DNA from: Gemmatimonadales bacterium UBA7835
Lineage (GTDB): Bacteria > Gemmatimonadota > Gemmatimonadetes > Longimicrobiales > Gaopeijiaceae
DNA: 8,067 nucleotides
NCBI GenBank assembly: GCA_002500925.1
Contig: DLTN01000087.1
Span: 1-8,067, forward strand
Reading direction: 5' to 3'
This document shows, in pieces, positions 6,308-8,067 of this stretch (position 1 is its first letter; each line of letters starts with the position of its first letter). The position numbers and the translations under genes are program-made. The notes beneath the pieces were generated by a model that worked only from the letters and a program-made list of their open reading frames with translations, searched no databases and was not told where the DNA came from.

Positions 6308-7786
6308 TTAGAACACCGGCCCCACCGTGCCACGAACAGATTCGAGCTCGGCTACCGCACCGTCATCCGGCTTCGTTACGAGACTTACCACAATGCACAC
6401 TAGCAACCCGGCAGCGAAACCGGGAATCATCTCATACAACTCGTAGAAGCCCGCCTTGAACACTCGAACCCAAATGACTGTTGTGACAAAACCACCGATC
6501 ATGCCTGCGATCGCTCCTTCGCGAGTGGTTCGTTTCCAGTAAAGTGAACAGAGCACAACGGGCGTGAACGCACACGCGATCCCCGACCAGGCGAACAGAA
6601 CAAAATCAAAGATCACTCGCACCTCTAGGAGTGCGACGACTAGCCCGACAATTCCAATCACGACGGTTACGGCTTTGCCCATTATCGAAAGCATACGCTC
6701 AGAAGCAGACGAGCCGAGTGACTTCTGCACTATATCTCTAACCACTACAGAAGACGCTAGAATCAGGAGAGAGTCCATGGTCGACATAATGGCCGCGAGC
6801 ACTACCACTAGAAAGATTCCGGTGAAAAAAGCCGGAAATAGTGCTGCACTCATTGCCGGCAAGATCGTCTCCGGGTCAGCTAAGCCAGGAAAAAGCGACC
6901 GTCCAGCCATACCGCCGAAGACGGCACCCACGTCAAACCCGATCACACAGAGGACGGCCCAGAACCCCCCGTCCACTATCTGCTTCTGATCTCGAGCCGC
7001 CATAAAACGAGTCAAGAGCTGCGGAGACCCAAGGAAAGCCAGGCCAATGGCCACGGACCCCGCGGCACTGAACACTCCGGCCAGCGTTAGACCGTAGGTG
7101 CCCATGGGCTCAAGCAGAGCTGGGTCCTGAGCGCGAAGATTCGTGATCATATCACCCCAGCCCCCCGCATTCGCGATCCCCACTATGGGTAACATGAGGA
7201 GACAACCCAGCATCAGGACACCCTGAAGAAAATCCGAGTAGGCGACGGCCTTAAAGCCTCCAACCGTTGTATAAAACAGAACTATCGCGAGGCCAATCCA
7301 GACACCTTGTGTGTACCCGGTACCAAGAAAGGAGTCGAAAGCCTTACCTGACGCCGTGAGTTGAGCCGCGGTGTAAGCCACAACCATACTCAGGATGATG
7401 ACCGCAGATAGCCATCTGAACGCATTGGTCGTATCGCGAAAGCGCTCGGTCAGGTAATCGGGAACGGTTATAGCGTCACACCGATCCGTATACTCCTTGA
7501 AGGGCCGAGCGACCAAGACCCAAGCACACGCCACCCCCAGCACCTCACCCATTATGATCCAGAAGGCATGAACACCAATGGCGTAACCCATCCCGGTGAG
7601 GCCAAGCAATAACCAAGCACTCTCCCCTGTCGCGTTCGAGCTGAACGCAATGACCCAAGACGGCAGTTTCTTGCCCGCAACGTAGTAACCCTTTAGGTCA
7701 CCCGACTCCCGGCCGCCCCAAAAGCCGATCGCAAGAAGGATCAGCAAGTAGCCAATAACGACGCCGAGAATCGTGGCCGAGGTCAC
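6308..7786 (-). CDS. Sodium:solute symporter (SSS family, PutP-like), 492 aa
   Basis: This is an inner-membrane carrier using the sodium gradient to import a small solute. Hydrophobic segments at roughly 2-23, 43-63, 70-95, 125-147, 158-176, 185-205, 232-256, 275-294, 318-342, 371-389, 393-416, 422-441 and 452-471 fit the 13 helices of PutP, and the length matches (PutP about 500). Family landmarks: NATGESAWLLLGLTG (51-65) in helix 2, FYTTVGGFKAVAYSDFLQG (171-189), LTRFMAARD (258-266), and AAIMSTMDSLL (331-341), where Ser335-Thr336 align with the PutP sodium ligands Ser340-Thr341. In helix 2 the PutP Asp55 position appears to be Gly54, with Glu55 next to it. The start is GTG at 7786, with GGAGG 8 bases upstream; it overlaps the TGA of the preceding 31-codon ORF (GTGA). 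Context suggests it takes up the amine or amino acid used by the aminotransferase. The substrate cannot be assigned. Confidence 0.95.
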   Translation of the reverse strand: MTSATILGVVIGYLLILLAIGFWGGRESGDLKGYYVAGKKLPSWVIAFSSNATGESAWLLLGLTGMGYAIGVHAFWIIMGEVLGVACAWVLVARPFKEYTDRCDAITVPDYLTERFRDTTNAFRWLSAVIILSMVVAYTAAQLTASGKAFDSFLGTGYTQGVWIGLAIVLFYTTVGGFKAVAYSDFLQGVLMLGCLLMLPIVGIANAGGWGDMITNLRAQDPALLEPMGTYGLTLAGVFSAAGSVAIGLAFLGSPQLLTRFMAARDQKQIVDGGFWAVLCVIGFDVGAVFGGMAGRSLFPGLADPETILPAMSAALFPAFFTGIFLVVVLAAIMSTMDSLLILASSVVVRDIVQKSLGSSASERMLSIMGKAVTVVIGIVGLVVALLEVRVIFDFVLFAWSGIACAFTPVVLCSLYWKRTTREGAIAGMIGGFVTTVIWVRVFKAGFYELYEMIPGFAAGLLVCIVVSLVTKPDDGAVAELESVRGTVGPVF

Positions 7787-7878
7787 CGACCCCGCCTCCG
7801 AGCCAGAATGAATGAAACTTCAAGGCCAAGGCCAAGGCCGACAGATACGACCAACAAAACCCAGGCATCAAGCGGCAT
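7783..7878 (-). CDS. Putative 31-aa single-helix membrane peptide, possible symporter accessory subunit
   Basis: This ORF fills the whole space between the aminotransferase and the symporter. Its ATG shares its A with the aminotransferase TGA (TGATG) and its TGA overlaps the symporter GTG (GTGA). The product starts MPLDAW, continues with a hydrophobic stretch (about 6-26, VLLVVSVGLGLGL, then EVSFILA), and ends in RRRGR. The positive tail predicts an outside N-terminus and a cytoplasmic C-terminus, with one membrane-embedded Glu20. AGGGTGGG lies 6 bases before the ATG. From memory, some SSS symporters have similar tiny proteins encoded directly upstream, annotated as symporter small accessory proteins; the DAW start is reminiscent, but no alignment was done. 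The alternative is a non-functional coupling leader that only hands ribosomes to the symporter start. Coding status rests on the two overlaps, the ribosome site and the membrane-helix character. Confidence 0.65.
   Translation of the reverse strand: MPLDAWVLLVVSVGLGLGLEVSFILARRRGR
7795..7799 (-). promoter_or_regulatory. Shine-Dalgarno site for the symporter GTG start
   Basis: GGAGG lies 8 bases before the GTG at 7786, an ideal spacing, and sits inside the Arg codons of the 31-codon ORF. It supports the GTG as the true start and shows that the symporter can initiate independently as well as by coupling. Confidence 0.75.
7822..7839. repeat. Hexanucleotide tandem repeat, three copies of AAGGCC
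   Basis: Three perfect copies of AAGGCC (minus strand GGCCTT) lie inside the small ORF and encode alternating Gly-Leu residues (14-19) in its predicted membrane helix. Gain or loss of a unit keeps the frame and changes helix length by two residues. Confidence 0.8.
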
Positions 7879-8067
7879 CAGGAACCCACCCTGTCCACCG
7901 CCCTCCCAAGCTTCTCGATCCCTTCTGCCATCTCCTGCTCCGTAATCAAGAGCGACGGCCCGATTCTCACGACCGTGCCATATAGACCACCCAGTCCAAC
8001 AAGAACCCCTTCCTCACGTGAGGCCTCCAAAAGCTTCTTAGTGCGCTCTAGGTCTGGCTCTTTCGAG
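7878..8067 (-). CDS. Class III (omega) aminotransferase, C-terminal 62 residues only
   Basis: Only the 3' end is in the window; the reading frame enters with its first full codon at 8066 and stops at TGA 7880-7878. The visible fragment begins SKEPDLERTKKLLEASREEG and continues VLVGLGGLYGTVVRIGPSLL and ITEQEMAEGIEKLG. The pattern of a helix, then GVLVGxGGxYGxVxRIxPxLxIT, then a terminal helix is the hallmark end of PLP-dependent fold-type I class III aminotransferases (GABA, ornithine and AGXT2-like enzymes). The Arg at fragment position 34 corresponds to the conserved carboxylate-contacting arginine of this fold. The PLP lysine and substrate-defining residues are upstream and not visible, so the substrate cannot be named. 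The enzyme would be cytosolic. Its stop codon overlaps the next ORF, placing it first among the genes seen in the operon. Confidence 0.88.
   Translation of the reverse strand, partial: SKEPDLERTKKLLEASREEGVLVGLGGLYGTVVRIGPSLLITEQEMAEGIEKLGRAVDRVGS
7885..7892 (-). promoter_or_regulatory. Probable Shine-Dalgarno site for the 31-aa peptide
   Basis: AGGGTGGG, inside the last codons of the aminotransferase gene, ends 6 bases before the ATG at 7878. It is a fair though imperfect anti-SD match, and also encodes part of the aminotransferase C-terminus, so its presence may be incidental. Confidence 0.5.

Noticed and set aside
5800..6459. 219-codon plus-strand ORF opposite the amidohydrolase start and symporter end
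   Set aside because: It is antisense to strongly conserved Tat-signal and metal-site coding, spans two real genes and their junction, is rich in Ser/Pro/Arg as in mirror frames, and matches no family I recognise.
6564..6989. 141-codon plus-strand ORF opposite the symporter
   Set aside because: Its Thr/Ile/Ser-rich low-complexity product is what results from reading the antisense of hydrophobic membrane-helix codons.

Overview
All seven coding regions I can support in this window lie on the minus strand and read right to left. The nominal order of transcription is: C-terminal end of a class III aminotransferase (8067-7878), a 31-residue single-helix membrane peptide (7878-7783), a sodium:solute symporter (7786-6308), a Tat-exported amidohydrolase (6293-4626), a penicillin-acylase-type N-terminal-nucleophile hydrolase (4585-2147), a membrane-anchored DUF6090-like protein (2147-1371), and an HD-domain phosphohydrolase that runs off the left edge (1288-1). 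No RNA genes, insertion sequences, CRISPR arrays or convincing terminators were seen. The only intergenic gap above 50 bases is 1289-1370.

The junctions are very tight: a shared-base TGATG, a GTGA overlap, a 14-base gap, a 40-base gap and a shared-base TAATG. The first six genes therefore look like one operon with translational coupling at three junctions. The HD gene, after 82 bases, may be a read-through member or separate; I see no good promoter or terminator in the gap.

The likely logic, by inference, is scavenging of an N-acylated or amide-linked amine or amino acid. Two exported hydrolases (a Sec-exported acylase and a Tat-type, probably lipid-anchored, amidohydrolase) would release a small product. 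The sodium-coupled symporter would import it and the PLP aminotransferase would remove its amino group. The substrate cannot be read from the sequence.

The organism is a didermal-type bacterium with moderately high GC. The combination of a DUF6090-like protein, exported S45 acylase, RRQFLG-type Tat amidohydrolase and PutP-like symporter resembles Gemmatimonadota or a related environmental phylum. That is an impression from family content, not a measured assignment.

The most interesting item is the tiny ORF at 7878-7783. It is stop-start coupled on both sides, predicted to be one transmembrane helix, and carries an in-frame hexanucleotide repeat. It could be a small accessory subunit of the symporter.
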